From assembly GCF_001908095.1 (NCBI RefSeq), contig NZ_MKGR01000014.1, forward strand, positions 22,612-86,611: a DNA stretch of 64,000 nt, written 5' to 3'. A model generated the notes under the pieces. The model did not search any database. It had not been told where the DNA came from and saw only the letters and a list, made by a program, of their open reading frames with translations. This document shows, piece after piece, positions 18,841 through 29,841 of this stretch (position 1 is the first letter of the stretch; each line of letters begins with the position of its first letter). The stretch comes from Xenorhabdus thuongxuanensis. Its GTDB lineage: Bacteria; Pseudomonadota; Gammaproteobacteria; Enterobacterales; Enterobacteriaceae. Position numbers and translations under genes: made by a program.

Positions 18841-20001
18841 TCAATCCAAAATAATATGCGGGTAGAAGCGTGACAAATCTTGAGTAATCAACTCACGGTC
18901 TTCACGGATACAGATACCCGCAGATTGATCATCTACTAACCAGCTACCAACCAGCGTATAGTTACCATCAAATTTCGGCAATTCGTGGAACTGCTGGATG
19001 ATCATGCCCTCTTCCCCATAAGGGCCATCCGCGCTGGCGATTTCACGGCCATTTTCAATGATGCGAATATTGGCACCTTCGCGGGAGAACAAAGGCTTAA
19101 TGACATAGCTGTTCATATCTGAAGGGCGTTCATCCGCAAAATAGGCAGGCAGCAAGTTAGGATGATTTGGGAACATTTTCCACAGCATTGGCAGCAGCGC
19201 CTTGTTGGAGATAATGCTTTTCCATGCTGGCTCCAGCCAACGGACACCTGCATCAGCCAGCTTGGTAGAGAATATCTCACGCAGCATAAATTCCCACGGA
19301 TACAGCTTAAACAGGTTACTGATCACTTGATCCTGCAAGTCAGTAAACTGCCCTTTCTCACCTAGCCCGATATCCTCAATAAACAGGAACTCTGTGGGAA
19401 CATCGGCTTCCGCGGCACAATCCTGCAAATATTGGATTGTGCCTCGATCTTCTTCAGTATCTTGACAGCAGGCCATGTGCAGCAGGCCAAATCCATGTTT
19501 TTCACGTAACTGTGCAAAACGCTCAATCAGCTTTTCTTGCAAGCTGTTGAACTGATCGGCATTTGACGGCAGATTGCCTGCATTCATCTGGTCTTCCAGC
19601 CAGATCCACTGAAAGAAAGCCGATTCATACAGAGATGTTGGGGTATCGGCGTTGTTTTCCAGCAACTTGGGGGGATTTTTGCCATCATAGGCTAAATCCA
19701 AACGGGAATAGAGCGAAGGTTGGCTGGTTACCCATGAAGAGCGGACAAACTCCCAACAGTGTTTTGGGATCTGGAATTTGGTCAGTAACTCTTCACTATC
19801 GACCACTTTTTCCACGACTTGCAAACACATTTGGTGCAGTTCTGCTGTTGCATCTTCAATTTCTTCAATTTGGTTCAGGGTGAACTGGTAATAAGCTTCT
19901 TCACTCCAGTAAGGCTGACCATACATGGTATGAAAATTAAAACCAAACTCTGCTGCTTTTTCGCGCCAATCCGGGCGCTCGGTAATACCAATGCGTTTCA
20001 T
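18841..20001 (-). CDS. ygiC: Glutathionylspermidine synthase-like ATP-grasp protein YgiC
   Basis: The 386-residue protein matches E. coli YgiC and the C-terminal synthetase half of glutathionylspermidine synthase/amidase. Visible signatures are [16 protein letters not shown] (ATP-grasp lysine and loop, near residue 310) and the conserved [12 protein letters not shown] segment (near 115). It lacks the amidase half, so it is a stand-alone ligase; E. coli YgiC does not make glutathionylspermidine in published tests and its substrate is unknown. ygiB is 6 bp upstream on the same strand, so the pair is one operon. Confidence 0.92.
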   Translation of the reverse strand: MKRIGITERPDWREKAAEFGFNFHTMYGQPYWSEEAYYQFTLNQIEEIEDATAELHQMCLQVVEKVVDSEELLTKFQIPKHCWEFVRSSWVTSQPSLYSRLDLAYDGKNPPKLLENNADTPTSLYESAFFQWIWLEDQMNAGNLPSNADQFNSLQEKLIERFAQLREKHGFGLLHMACCQDTEEDRGTIQYLQDCAAEADVPTEFLFIEDIGLGEKGQFTDLQDQVISNLFKLYPWEFMLREIFSTKLADAGVRWLEPAWKSIISNKALLPMLWKMFPNHPNLLPAYFADERPSDMNSYVIKPLFSREGANIRIIENGREIASADGPYGEEGMIIQQFHELPKFDGNYTLVGSWLVDDQSAGICIREDRELITQDLSRFYPHIILD

Positions 20002-20007
20002 TTTTAA

Positions 20008-20679
20008 TTAACCACCCATAGAGCGGGAAGAACTGGAACTTGAGCTGGCGGACGAACGTTGCATGGCAGATTGTTTCGCCACGGATTCACCAAATCCACC
20101 ACGGGTAATCGTAGTTGTGGTTGCCGGTTTTGGTGCCATTGCCGTTTTTGGCACAGTCATACTGCGACCACCTGCGGTAGCAGGGCCATAGCTTTTACCT
20201 GTCGCATCAACAAACTTGCCATTCGCTGGGCTGGAAGCCGATTTTGATGTGAACAGCGGTTGTGATGGTGCAGAGCTGCCGCCCATTAAGCGTCCCATCA
20301 TATAACCAGCCATCAAAGGCATCCAGAAACTGCTGCTACTGCTTTGTGCCTGAGCCTGACCGACTCCCGCTTGAGCAGGGGCTTGCGCACATTGTTGTTC
20401 ACCGAATTCAGCCACACACTCTTCGCGAGTTGCATATTTCGGTGCGGTTTTTTCCGCTTCTTTCAGAGCATTATTGTAGGCGGTCTTGCATTGTTCACTT
20501 TGAGAAGGATTCGCCTGCGAGCACTCATCGGCATTGGTATAGAGTGACACCGTTTCATCGTTTTGTTCACAGGCAGAAAGCATGAAGACAGCACTGACAG
20601 CAAGCGCTACAGGTGTCAGGCGATAGCTTCGCCACGTTTTGCGAAAAGAATCGCGATTTATCTGTTTTGTCCGTTTCAT
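20008..20679 (-). CDS. ygiB: DUF1190 lipoprotein-like protein YgiB
   Basis: A 223-residue protein of the YgiB/DUF1190 family, the same length as in E. coli. It has an unusually long basic N-terminal region (about 20 residues) before the hydrophobic segment [18 protein letters not shown], where LSAC is a lipobox. The middle is Cys/Glu-rich ([21 protein letters not shown]) and the C-terminal half is low-complexity Ser/Ala/Gly. Function unknown; it is co-transcribed with the ligase YgiC. The start at 20679 matches E. coli; an upstream ATG at 20697 adds six residues. Confidence 0.92.
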   Translation of the reverse strand: MKRTKQINRDSFRKTWRSYRLTPVALAVSAVFMLSACEQNDETVSLYTNADECSQANPSQSEQCKTAYNNALKEAEKTAPKYATREECVAEFGEQQCAQAPAQAGVGQAQAQSSSSSFWMPLMAGYMMGRLMGGSSAPSQPLFTSKSASSPANGKFVDATGKSYGPATAGGRSMTVPKTAMAPKPATTTTITRGGFGESVAKQSAMQRSSASSSSSSSRSMGG

Positions 20680-20773
20680 TGTCATAGGGGCATCCATCTT
20701 GAAGGTCTTTGATTAAGATTAAGAGCATACCCCATTTATCGTGCCCAATGGGAGCGGCTCTCAGGGATGTGTT

Positions 20774-20801
20774 AAAAAACAGCCCACAAAATCGTGGGCT
20801 G
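20774..20801 (-). terminator. Rho-independent terminator after tolC
   Basis: On the minus strand CAGCCCAC and GTGGGCTG pair over a 6-base loop and run into GTTTTTTAAC. It lies 66 bp after the tolC stop and before ygiB, so tolC ends here and ygiBC needs its own promoter. Confidence 0.85.
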
Positions 20802-20866
20802 CTTTCTTTAATTAGTATAGCGTTTTTAATATAACGTTTTTCAATCGAGAACGATAGGGTATTAAA

Positions 20867-22231
20867 TCAGCGAACTGACGGCGTTTTCATTTCTTTAATA
20901 ATGCTGCTGGCAGAGGTTGAAATTTGTGCACCTAACATCTTGTTCAACTCTATCAAATCATTTTCATTCAATGTGCCACGTGCCTGTTTGTTCTGTAACA
21001 GGGAAAGCAGGTAATCGTAACGTGCTTTAGACAAATTTTGTTTGGCTTGATAAAGCTTAGTTGTCGATTCCAGCACATCAACAATGGTACGGGTTCCTAC
21101 CTGATAGCCTGCTTCCATTGAATCCAATGAACTTTGTGCAGAAAGTACCGCCTGTTTGTTGGCGTCAACACTACTGATCGCAGCAGCAATGTTATTGGTG
21201 GAGGAATGTACTTCTTGTGTGACCTTACGATACGTATTTTCCAAATCCTGACTGGCGCTGACAAAACTGTATTTTGCCTGTTCTACTTGAGAATAAGTGG
21301 CTCCGCCACTGAATAGAGGTAAACTTAAAGATAACCCTACGGAATTCTTTCCGCTGTATTCATCTGTTCGTTGATTTCCGCGTGTATGGTTGTTAGAAAC
21401 ACCTGTACTTGCGGTTAAATTAACCGTTGGCATATAGCCTGTCTGCATTTCTTTGATCTGCTCGCGTCTTAAATCTTGCACTAAGCGGGCTGACAGCAGA
21501 TTCAGGTTACGGGTTTCTGCTTCTTTTAGCACTTTATCAGCCAGTTCTGGTTGTTTAGTTTTGAATTGATCAATATTCAATGCAGCCAACTGCGGATAGT
21601 AAGTACCCGTAATCATGCGCAGTTTTTCCAGCGCGTTTTCCAGATTGTTGCGATCAGAAACTTCGGTTGCCAGAATTGAGTCATATTGGGCGCGGGCATT
21701 CTGCACGTCGGTAATGGCAACTAAACCGACATTAAAACGCTGAGTGGTTTGATCCAGTTGACGGTACAGTGAGGCTTTTTGAGCTTCGGTAAAGGTCAAT
21801 GTATCAATTTTATTCAGAACGTCAAAATAGGCTTGCGCAGTATTGAGAATTAATTGCTGTTGAGTTGCTTGAAATTTGATGTCTTCAATACCAGCATTTT
21901 TTTCTGATTGACTGAGTCGATTCCATTTCGCCATATCAAAAATAGTTTGAGTCAGTCGCAGACCAGCACCTGTATCATGAGATTCTGAATTTCTGGCGTC
22001 GCGAAAGCCCTTACCATAATTAACTTCTGCACTCAGACCCAACTGAGGCAATAAAGTACTACGAGCTTCATTAATCTTTTCAACCACTGAATTGCGATCA
22101 GCTTGTGCTTTAAGTAATTCGGGATTGGTTTCTTTCGCCTGCTGATAAATCTGGAGAAGATCGGCGGCGTAGCTCGAAGTACTAAAACCTACCAGATTCA
22201 TAGCGATAAAAAGAGAGAGCAATTTTTTCAT
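20867..22231 (-). CDS. tolC: Outer membrane channel TolC
   Basis: TolC forms the trimeric outer-membrane exit duct for RND, MFS and type I (HlyB-like) exporters. The 454-residue precursor has a signal peptide (residues 1-22, ending SYAA) and two OEP repeats, with TRNLNLLSARL and the typical helical hairpins YDSILATEV and QAVLSAQSSLDSMEAGYQVG. It is shorter than E. coli TolC (493) because the poorly conserved C-terminal tail is reduced. It is divergent from nudF as in E. coli. The island exporters (MFS) could rely on it only if tripartite partners exist elsewhere. Confidence 0.95.
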   Translation of the reverse strand: MKKLLSLFIAMNLVGFSTSSYAADLLQIYQQAKETNPELLKAQADRNSVVEKINEARSTLLPQLGLSAEVNYGKGFRDARNSESHDTGAGLRLTQTIFDMAKWNRLSQSEKNAGIEDIKFQATQQQLILNTAQAYFDVLNKIDTLTFTEAQKASLYRQLDQTTQRFNVGLVAITDVQNARAQYDSILATEVSDRNNLENALEKLRMITGTYYPQLAALNIDQFKTKQPELADKVLKEAETRNLNLLSARLVQDLRREQIKEMQTGYMPTVNLTASTGVSNNHTRGNQRTDEYSGKNSVGLSLSLPLFSGGATYSQVEQAKYSFVSASQDLENTYRKVTQEVHSSTNNIAAAISSVDANKQAVLSAQSSLDSMEAGYQVGTRTIVDVLESTTKLYQAKQNLSKARYDYLLSLLQNKQARGTLNENDLIELNKMLGAQISTSASSIIKEMKTPSVR

Positions 22232-22449
22232 TTGCGTTCCTTGTTGTGCAGCTATTTTGCTTAGGTTGCCTCTGCATAAAAACTAATACCATAGATTCTA
22301 GCAGAGAATGCCAGCAGGGTAGGGTGGCTGTTTGTGCCATATTGCCTCATTTTTCTGCTTGTTTGTATCATCAAGATGAATTTATTTAGATCAATATGAA
22401 AAAATACCTTTTAATAATAGGAAATTTTAAAAACTAATCAGGGGATTTT

Positions 22450-23091
22450 ATGAGTAAAAATCTTGCCTTACCATATACTTTTACTAAACAAGATGTCGAA
22501 GTTATTTCTCAAAAAACGCTTTATCGCGGTTTTTTTAAAATGACAGAATATCAATTCAAGCATCGCCTATTTTGCGGTGGTTGGAGTGAAACTATTAAAC
22601 GAGAAGTCTTTGAACGGGGTCATGCCGGCGTTTTGTTGCCTTATGATCCTGTGCGCGATCAAGTTGTTTTGATTGAACAAATCCGTATTCCGGCAATTGA
22701 AACCAGTCATACGCCATGGCTGCTGGAAGTGATTGCCGGCATGATCGAAGAGGGAGAAGACGCTGAACAGGTCGTCCGTCGCGAAGCAGTGGAAGAGGCA
22801 GGGATTGAGGTTAAGCGCTGCCAGCCTGCATTAAGTTATCTTTCCAGCCCTGGCGGTACGACAGAACGCATGCATATCTTTGTCGGTGAAGTTGATGCCG
22901 CCACTGCTTCAGGGATTCATGGTCTGGAAGGTGAGCATGAAGATATCCGCGTTCTGGTTGTGAGTCGAGATCAAGCTTATCAGTGGGTAGAAGAGGGCAT
23001 TATTGATAATGCAGCTTCAGTTATTGCAATACAGTGGTTGGCATTGCACCATGAAAAACTTAGGAAAAAGTGGTTGGGGAATAATTCCTAA
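22450..23091 (+). CDS. nudF: ADP-ribose diphosphatase NudF
   Basis: A Nudix hydrolase that splits ADP-ribose to AMP and ribose 5-phosphate. The Nudix box is complete: GMIEEGEDAEQVVRREAVEE then AGIEV (about residues 97-121). Length 213 residues agrees with E. coli (209). It starts the nudF-cpdA-yqiA-parE group. E. coli has yqiB (DUF1249) between nudF and cpdA; here only 97 bp separate them, so yqiB is absent. Confidence 0.95.
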   Translation: MSKNLALPYTFTKQDVEVISQKTLYRGFFKMTEYQFKHRLFCGGWSETIKREVFERGHAGVLLPYDPVRDQVVLIEQIRIPAIETSHTPWLLEVIAGMIEEGEDAEQVVRREAVEEAGIEVKRCQPALSYLSSPGGTTERMHIFVGEVDAATASGIHGLEGEHEDIRVLVVSRDQAYQWVEEGIIDNAASVIAIQWLALHHEKLRKKWLGNNS

Positions 23092-23188
23092 TTTACGTTG
23101 GAAAATAGGAAGTGTGCCTCAGTCAGCAGATCTTTTGCATAAAGACACGTTAAAATAATCCTTATGATCGACAGGAAAAGGAAACCTT

Positions 23189-24031
23189 TTGGAAAGCCTG
23201 CTTGAAGTACCTGTGGCAGAAGGCGCCACAGCCAGAATACTGCAAATTACCGACACACACCTTTTTGCTAATAAGAGAGACTCATTGCTGGGAGTCAATA
23301 CCTATCGCAGTTATCATGCGGTATTGGATATGATTTTGCAGCAAGATCTCGATATTGATTTGATCGTTGCGACAGGTGATTTGGTACAGGATCAGACCAT
23401 CAATGCTTACCAGCATTTTGCTAAGGGCATTGCTCGTTTACCTGCACCTTGTGTTTGGTTACCCGGTAATCATGATTATCAACCCGCGATGGTTGACACG
23501 TTGGCAGCAGCAGGCATTTCACCTTCCAAGCAGATATTTATCGGACAGCATTGGCAGTTGATTATGCTGGACAGTCAGGTGCAAGGTGTTCCTCATGGTG
23601 AATTGACGGATTATCAGCTTGAGTGGATGAAAAAATGCCTGGATGAACACAGTGATCGCGAGGCAATTATTATGCTTCACCATCACCCGATTCCGTCTGG
23701 ATGCACATGGCTGGATCAGCACAGTCTGCGTAATGCGCCTGAATTATCAGAATATTTGAAAGGCAAAACCCAGGTGAAAGCTATACTGTGTGGGCATATC
23801 CATCAAGAAGTTGATGAAATATGGAACGGCATTCGTGTTATGGCAACACCGTCAACCTGTGTGCAATTTAAGCCTCATTGTACTAATTTTATGCTTGATA
23901 CAGTGGCTCCGGGATGGCGTTATCTCGAACTGTCTGTGGCCGGCAATAATCAAGAAGCGAAATTGCAGACACAGGTTCACAGGCTTAAGAATAACGAGTT
24001 TTGCCCGGATTTAGATTCGGACGGGTATTAA
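23189..24031 (+). CDS. cpdA: 3',5'-cyclic AMP phosphodiesterase CpdA
   Basis: CpdA hydrolyses cAMP and so tunes CRP-dependent regulation. The 280-residue protein has the calcineurin-type metallophosphoesterase motifs: DTHLF (DxH), GDLVQD (GDxxxD), GNHDY (GNHD), HHHP and GHIHQE (GHxH). The start is TTG at 23189, judged correct because the first five residues (MESLL) equal E. coli and AAGGAAA lies upstream. The rare start may hold translation low. It overlaps yqiA by one base (TAATG). Confidence 0.95.
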   Translation: MESLLEVPVAEGATARILQITDTHLFANKRDSLLGVNTYRSYHAVLDMILQQDLDIDLIVATGDLVQDQTINAYQHFAKGIARLPAPCVWLPGNHDYQPAMVDTLAAAGISPSKQIFIGQHWQLIMLDSQVQGVPHGELTDYQLEWMKKCLDEHSDREAIIMLHHHPIPSGCTWLDQHSLRNAPELSEYLKGKTQVKAILCGHIHQEVDEIWNGIRVMATPSTCVQFKPHCTNFMLDTVAPGWRYLELSVAGNNQEAKLQTQVHRLKNNEFCPDLDSDGY

Positions 24032-24639
24032 TGTCAATATTACTTTACTTACATGGCTTCAATAGTTCCCCTCAATCAGCGAAAGCGAATGCGCTGAAAA
24101 CGTGGTTGCACCAGCAGCACCCTGAAATTGACATGCTGGTGCCGCAGTTACCCCCTTATCCTGAAGATGCGGCCATCTTACTGGAAGAACTGGTGATAGA
24201 GCACGCTGGTGAAAATATCGGGCTGGTGGGTTCTTCCCTGGGCGGTTATCTGGCTATCTGGCTTTCCCAGTGCTTTGGTTTGCCCGCCGTGGTTGTCAAT
24301 CCAGCGGTACGTCCTTTCGACTTGCTTCAGAATTATCTTGGGGAAAACGTGAATCCCTATACCGAAGAGCGCTATACTCTCGAACTAAGCCACATCCATG
24401 ACCTCAAAGTGATGCACATTGACCCGCTGGAATCGCCTGATCTTATTTGGTTATTGCAGCAAACAGGGGATGAAGTGCTCGATTACCGTCAGGCCGTTGC
24501 TTACCTGATGCAGTGCCGACAAACAGTTGAATCTGGTGGGAATCATGCTTTTATTGGCTTCGAATATTATTTCCCTCAAATCATTGACTTCTTGGGGCTA
24601 ACCAGTGGCAATAGTAAAAAAATTGCCAAAAATAGGTAA
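24031..24639 (+). CDS. yqiA: Alpha/beta-hydrolase esterase YqiA
   Basis: A 202-residue small esterase (UPF0227). It begins [20 protein letters not shown], with the oxyanion HGF motif, the GSSLGGY nucleophile elbow (Ser near residue 70), Asp in VLDY, and the catalytic His in GGNHAF. E. coli YqiA acts on short-chain acyl and palmitoyl-CoA esters in vitro; the cellular substrate is unknown. The start overlaps the cpdA stop codon, so translation is coupled. parE follows 73 bp later. Confidence 0.93.
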   Translation: MSILLYLHGFNSSPQSAKANALKTWLHQQHPEIDMLVPQLPPYPEDAAILLEELVIEHAGENIGLVGSSLGGYLAIWLSQCFGLPAVVVNPAVRPFDLLQNYLGENVNPYTEERYTLELSHIHDLKVMHIDPLESPDLIWLLQQTGDEVLDYRQAVAYLMQCRQTVESGGNHAFIGFEYYFPQIIDFLGLTSGNSKKIAKNR

Positions 24640-24712
24640 GCGACTGGTATTATCAACAGTATATCAATACTGATTGGCCCTCTAATAACGAAGCAACCGA
24701 CAGAATTACAAC

Positions 24713-26608
24713 ATGACTCAATCTAGTTACAACGCAGAGGCCATTGAAGTCCTCAGTGGCCTGGAGCCAGTTCGTCGTCGTCCCGGAATGTATACTGATA
24801 CAGCCCGCCCGAACCATCTGGCACAGGAAGTGATCGATAACAGTGTGGACGAAGCTCTGGCTGGTCACGCGAAGCATATTGAAGTAATCCTTCACAGCGA
24901 TCAGTCTCTGGAAGTGATAGATGATGGCCGTGGTATGCCGGTTGATATCCATCCTGAAGAAAAAGTTTCTGCTGTTGAATTGATTTTGACCCGCCTGCAT
25001 GCAGGGGGAAAATTTTCCAACAAAAATTACCAATTTTCTGGCGGCTTGCATGGGGTTGGGATCTCGGTGGTTAACGCCCTGTCCAAGCGCGTGGAAGTAA
25101 CGGTTCGTCGTAACAGTCAGGTACACCAAATCGCCTTTGAAAATGGTGAGAAAGTACAAGAGTTAGAAGTCATCGGCAGTTGTGGTAAACGCAACACCGG
25201 AACGAGTGTCCATTTTTGGCCAGATGAGAGCTATTTCGACACGCCCCGTTTTTCTGCCACTCGCTTGACTCATTTACTGAAAGCCAAGGCGGTACTGTGT
25301 CCGGGAGTTGAGATTGTTTTTAAGGACAAACTGAACGATACCGAGCAAAAATGGTGTTATGCCGATGGGTTGACAGATTATTTGTTAGAAGCCGTCAATG
25401 GGCTGGTAACATTGCCACAAGCGCCTTTTGTCGGCACATTAAGTGGAGATACTGAAGCGGTCGATTGGGCAGTGCTTTGGCTACCGGAAGGCGGAGAATT
25501 ATTGACGGAAAGTTACGTTAACCTGATCCCAACGGTACAAGGCGGTACGCATGTTAACGGCTTGCGTCAAGGTTTGTTGGATGCCATGCGTGAATTCTGT
25601 GAATTCCGCAATATGTTACCGCGTGGGGTTAAACTCTCTGCCGATGATATCTGGGATCGCTGTGCTTATGTGCTATCCCTTAAAATGCAAGATCCGCAAT
25701 TTGCTGGCCAAACCAAAGAGCGTCTCTCTTCTCGCCAGTCTGCGGCTTTCGTTTCCGGTGTGGTGAAAGATGCATTCAGCTTGTGGTTGAACCAGCATAT
25801 TCAAGATGCGGAGCAACTTGCTGAAATGGCGATTGCCAGTGCGCAACGTAGAATGCGTGCGGCGAAGAAAGTGGTACGCAAAAAGCTGACCAATGGCCCT
25901 GCTTTGCCGGGTAAATTGGCAGATTGTACTGTACAAGATCTCAATGTTACTGAACTGTTTTTAGTGGAAGGGGATTCCGCGGGTGGCTCTGCGAAACAAG
26001 CTCGTGATCGTGAATTTCAGGCGATCATGCCACTACGTGGAAAGATCCTGAACACATGGGAAGTTTCTTCGGATGAAGTGCTGGCTTCGCAGGAAGTTCA
26101 TGATATCTCTGTTGCGATTGGTATTGATCCGGATAGTGACGATCTAAGTCAACTGCGTTACGGTAAAATCTGCATACTGGCGGACGCAGACTCCGATGGA
26201 TTGCACATTGCAACATTGCTGTGTGCCCTGTTTGTCCGTCACTTCCCGACGTTGGTGAAACGCGGGCATGTTTATATGGCCATGCCGCCGCTGTATCGCA
26301 TCGACCTCGGCAAAGAAGTGTATTATGCACTGGATGAAGGGGAAAAAAGCGCCATCCTGGATCGTTTGAGCCGCAAACGGGGTAAGCCGAACGTTCAACG
26401 CTTTAAAGGGTTGGGTGAAATGAACCCAATGCAGTTGCGTGAAACCACGTTAGATCCTAACACTCGCCGTCTGGTGCAATTGACTATCGACGATGAAAAT
26501 TATCAAGAAACTCTCTCAGTCATGGATATGCTTCTGGCGAAGAAACGTTCAGAAGATCGCCGTAATTGGCTGCAAGAGAAGGGCGATTCCATCAATATCG
26601 AAATTTAG
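24713..26608 (+). CDS. parE: DNA topoisomerase IV subunit B ParE
   Basis: ParE is the ATPase subunit of topoisomerase IV, which decatenates daughter chromosomes. The 631-residue protein has the GHKL ATP-binding motifs (VIDNSVDEAL, IDDGRGMPV, GGLHGVG), and the TOPRIM metal sites (LVEGDSAGGSAKQ and LADADSDG). Length equals E. coli (630). Residues known for quinolone effects in E. coli ParE look unchanged. parC follows 66 bp later, the two genes being adjacent here. Confidence 0.98.
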   Translation: MTQSSYNAEAIEVLSGLEPVRRRPGMYTDTARPNHLAQEVIDNSVDEALAGHAKHIEVILHSDQSLEVIDDGRGMPVDIHPEEKVSAVELILTRLHAGGKFSNKNYQFSGGLHGVGISVVNALSKRVEVTVRRNSQVHQIAFENGEKVQELEVIGSCGKRNTGTSVHFWPDESYFDTPRFSATRLTHLLKAKAVLCPGVEIVFKDKLNDTEQKWCYADGLTDYLLEAVNGLVTLPQAPFVGTLSGDTEAVDWAVLWLPEGGELLTESYVNLIPTVQGGTHVNGLRQGLLDAMREFCEFRNMLPRGVKLSADDIWDRCAYVLSLKMQDPQFAGQTKERLSSRQSAAFVSGVVKDAFSLWLNQHIQDAEQLAEMAIASAQRRMRAAKKVVRKKLTNGPALPGKLADCTVQDLNVTELFLVEGDSAGGSAKQARDREFQAIMPLRGKILNTWEVSSDEVLASQEVHDISVAIGIDPDSDDLSQLRYGKICILADADSDGLHIATLLCALFVRHFPTLVKRGHVYMAMPPLYRIDLGKEVYYALDEGEKSAILDRLSRKRGKPNVQRFKGLGEMNPMQLRETTLDPNTRRLVQLTIDDENYQETLSVMDMLLAKKRSEDRRNWLQEKGDSINIEI

Positions 26609-26674
26609 CGCATAAGATTAAATGCATAAATACAGCGCAAAGGTAGTCAATGCAGATTCTGAGGAAATTAATAC

Positions 26675-28930
26675 ATGAGTGAGATAACTCACGACGGTGT
26701 GGAGCGTCAGCCGCTTCACACATTCACTGAAAACGCCTATTTGAATTACTCCATGTACGTCATCATGGACAGGGCGTTGCCTTTTATCGGTGATGGCTTA
26801 AAGCCTGTTCAGCGTCGTATTGTCTACGCGATGTCAGAACTTGGGCTGAGCAGCAGCGCCAAATTTAAAAAATCTGCCCGTACCGTCGGTGATGTTCTCG
26901 GTAAATATCACCCGCATGGCGATGGGGCCTGTTATGAAGCCATGGTTTTGATGGCACAGCCTTTCTCATACCGTTATCCATTAGTAGATGGACAAGGAAA
27001 CTGGGGGGCGCCAGATGATCCAAAATCCTTTGCCGCGATGCGCTATACCGAATCCCGTTTGTCCAAGTATGCCGAATTATTACTGGCTGAGTTGGGACAA
27101 GGAACAGTAGATTGGGTGCCAAACTTTGATGGTACATTGCAGGAGCCTAAGTGTTTGCCTGCACGTCTGCCTAATATCTTGCTTAATGGCACCACGGGCA
27201 TTGCCGTTGGTATGGCGACCGACATCCCGCCACACAATGCTCGTGAAGTAGCGAATGCACTGATAGCCATGTTGGATAAGCCTGATCTATCGCTTGATGA
27301 GGCGATGGAATATGTCAAAGGGCCGGATTACCCAACAGAAGCGGAGATTATCACGTCAAAAGAAGATATCCGCAAGATCTACAAAAATGGTCGCGGTTCG
27401 GTGCGGATGCGGGCAATTTGGTCGAAAGAAGAAGGTAACGTAGTCATCACGGCTTTGCCTCACCAGGTATCTGGTGCGAAAGTACTGGAGCAAATTGCCA
27501 GCCAAATGCGAGCGAAGAAGTTACCGATGGTGGATGATCTGCGTGACGAGTCTGATCATGAAAATCCAACCCGCTTGGTGATTGTTCCGCGTACTAACCG
27601 CGTGGATGTCGAGCAGGTAATGAACCATCTGTTTGCAACCACCGATTTGGAAAAAAGCTATCGCGTCAATCTCAACATGATCGGTCTGGATAACCGTCCT
27701 GCGGTTAAGGGCTTGGTTGAGATCCTCAGTGAATGGCTGGTTTTCCGCCGTGGAACAGTGCGTAATCGCCTGAACCATCGCCTGGAAAAAGTGCTTAAGC
27801 GTTTGCATATCCTGGAAGGTTTGCTGGCAGCATACCTTAATATTGATGAAGTCATTCATATTATTCGTAATGAAGATGATCCGAAGTCAATATTGATGCA
27901 GCGTTTTGAATTAACCGAAACGCAAGCAGAAGCTATTCTTGAACTGAAATTACGTCACTTAGCAAAACTGGAAGAAGTTAAAATCCGTGGCGAACAGGAT
28001 GAACTGGCGAAAGAACGTGACAAACTTCAGGCAATCTTGGGTTCTGAGCGTAAGTTAAATACGTTACTGAAAAAAGAAATTATTGCCGATGCCGAAAGCT
28101 ACGGTGATGACCGTCGCTCCCCACTGAAAGAGCGCACGGAAGCGAGGGCGATGAGTGATCACGACATCCTGCCATCTGAGCCGATTACTGTCATCATGTC
28201 AGAGATGGGTTGGGTACGTAGTGCGAAAGGGCACGAGATTGATCCGGCTGGCTTGAATTACAAATCTGGTGACAGCTTCCGCAGTGCGGTGCGTGGTAAA
28301 AGTAACCAGCCTGTGGTCTTTATTGATACCACAGGGCGCAGTTATTCCGTTGATCCATTGGATTTGCCATCAGCCAGAGGGCAGGGAGAACCGTTAACGG
28401 GTAAATTGGCGTTGCCGGTAGGGGCATCGGTTGAGCATCTTTTGATGGCGAAAGAAGAACAAAAATTCTTGATGGCATCTGATGCAGGGTATGGTTTTAT
28501 ATGTACTTTCAATGATTTGATTGCCAAGAACCGAGCAGGCAAGGCCATGATTACTTTGCCTGAAAATGCTAAGGTGATGCAGCCATTGGAGATCAACAAC
28601 GAACAGGATGATATGTTACTGGTGATTACCAAAGCGGGTCGTATGTTGATGTTCCCAGTGGCTGATCTGCCGCAGCTTTCAAAGGGCAAAGGTAATAAGA
28701 TTGTTTCCATCCCAGCGGCACAGGCTGTATCAGGCGAAGATATGTTGGCTTGGTTACTGGTATTGCCGCCACAATCTTCAATCACACTTTACTTTGGCAA
28801 ACGCAAGTTACTACTTCACCCTGAAGATTTACAGAAATTCAGAGCCGAGAGAGGGCGTAAGGGAACGTCTCTGCCTCGTGGATTACAGCGTATTGAGCGC
28901 GTTGAAATAGTTCGCAATACAAGCAATTAA
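26675..28930 (+). CDS. parC: DNA topoisomerase IV subunit A ParC
   Basis: ParC carries the DNA-cleaving tyrosine of topoisomerase IV. The 751-residue protein contains the GyrA-type winged helix with catalytic Tyr in AAMRYTES (near residue 124), the coiled-coil gate, and the C-terminal beta-pinwheel. The quinolone-determining segment reads [12 protein letters not shown]: the position of E. coli Ser80 is Gly84 here, while the Glu84 equivalent (Glu88) is kept. The N-terminus is four residues longer than in E. coli. Codon GGG at 26924-26926 is unambiguous. Confidence 0.98.
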   Translation: MSEITHDGVERQPLHTFTENAYLNYSMYVIMDRALPFIGDGLKPVQRRIVYAMSELGLSSSAKFKKSARTVGDVLGKYHPHGDGACYEAMVLMAQPFSYRYPLVDGQGNWGAPDDPKSFAAMRYTESRLSKYAELLLAELGQGTVDWVPNFDGTLQEPKCLPARLPNILLNGTTGIAVGMATDIPPHNAREVANALIAMLDKPDLSLDEAMEYVKGPDYPTEAEIITSKEDIRKIYKNGRGSVRMRAIWSKEEGNVVITALPHQVSGAKVLEQIASQMRAKKLPMVDDLRDESDHENPTRLVIVPRTNRVDVEQVMNHLFATTDLEKSYRVNLNMIGLDNRPAVKGLVEILSEWLVFRRGTVRNRLNHRLEKVLKRLHILEGLLAAYLNIDEVIHIIRNEDDPKSILMQRFELTETQAEAILELKLRHLAKLEEVKIRGEQDELAKERDKLQAILGSERKLNTLLKKEIIADAESYGDDRRSPLKERTEARAMSDHDILPSEPITVIMSEMGWVRSAKGHEIDPAGLNYKSGDSFRSAVRGKSNQPVVFIDTTGRSYSVDPLDLPSARGQGEPLTGKLALPVGASVEHLLMAKEEQKFLMASDAGYGFICTFNDLIAKNRAGKAMITLPENAKVMQPLEINNEQDDMLLVITKAGRMLMFPVADLPQLSKGKGNKIVSIPAAQAVSGEDMLAWLLVLPPQSSITLYFGKRKLLLHPEDLQKFRAERGRKGTSLPRGLQRIERVEIVRNTSN

Positions 28931-28970
28931 GCTGCAAATTGGCAGGAAAAAAGGTATCAATCATTATTTC

Positions 28971-28993
28971 AGGCCAGTTTTATAACTGGCCTT
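28971..28993 (+). terminator. Hairpin between parC and plsC
   Basis: AGGCCAGTT pairs with AACTGGCCT over a short loop and is followed by TTCAG. It sits 40 bp after the parC stop and 17 bp before plsC, so it may end or attenuate the parEC transcript. The T tract is weak. Confidence 0.5.
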
Positions 28994-29009
28994 TCAGCAA
29001 GGGGCAGCT

Positions 29010-29741
29010 ATGCTAGCAATCATTCGGGGCATTATTGTTATTCTGTTTACGATACTGATCTTTATTTTTGGCGGTATTTACTGTTTATTCAGTCCACGTA
29101 ACCCACGTCATGTTATGACTTTTGGGCGTGCGTTTGGCAAATTACATAAAGTGCTTGGCATCAAGCTGCTGGAACGTATTCCAGAGGAAGCACGGGAATA
29201 TGGGCCTAGCATTTATATCGGCAATCACCAAAATAATTACGACATGGTTACGATGTCGAATGCGGTGCAGCCGCGTGCAGTCACCGTGGGCAAAAAAAGT
29301 CTGGTCTTTATTCCCTTCTTTGGCCAGCTTTATTGGCTGACAGGTAATATTTTGATCGACAGGGAAAATCGAACAAGAGCACATGGCACGATTTCACAGG
29401 TTGTCAAACAGATCAAAAAAAATCGGGTTTCGATTTGGATGTTTCCAGAAGGAACGCGCAGTCGTGGCCGTGGATTACTGCCCTTTAAAACAGGCGCCTT
29501 TCATGCTGCCATTGCAGCAGGTGTACCTATCGTGCCGGTCTGTGCTTCTACAACACACGATAAAATAAAACTAAATCGTTGGAATAATGGCACCGTTATT
29601 GTTGAAATGTTGCCTCCGATCGACACCACGAAATATACCAAAGAACAGGTTCGTGAATTGTCAGAACATTGCCGAGAAATGATGAAAACGAAAATTGAAG
29701 AACTGGATAAAGAAGTCGAGGTACTTAATAAACGTGGATAG
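29010..29741 (+). CDS. plsC: 1-acylglycerol-3-phosphate O-acyltransferase PlsC
   Basis: PlsC acylates lysophosphatidic acid to phosphatidic acid at the inner membrane. The 243-residue protein has an N-terminal membrane helix (residues 3-25), the catalytic NHQNNYD (HX4D, near residue 73), and the FPEGTRSRGRG substrate motif (near 146). It lies between parC and ftsP in the same order as E. coli parC-plsC-ftsP. Confidence 0.97.
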   Translation: MLAIIRGIIVILFTILIFIFGGIYCLFSPRNPRHVMTFGRAFGKLHKVLGIKLLERIPEEAREYGPSIYIGNHQNNYDMVTMSNAVQPRAVTVGKKSLVFIPFFGQLYWLTGNILIDRENRTRAHGTISQVVKQIKKNRVSIWMFPEGTRSRGRGLLPFKTGAFHAAIAAGVPIVPVCASTTHDKIKLNRWNNGTVIVEMLPPIDTTKYTKEQVRELSEHCREMMKTKIEELDKEVEVLNKRG

Positions 29742-29841
29742 CTAAATGATGGTCAATTGGCTGGCATTATCAAATATGTTCTCCCATATGTTGGACGGAT
29801 TATCGCTATAAATTTTAGAAATTCTCTCCTATTCGCGATAT

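Noticed and set aside
24713..26608. Possible drug-resistance changes in ParE
   Set aside because: The TOPRIM-flanking segment reads as in E. coli; no notable substitution seen.
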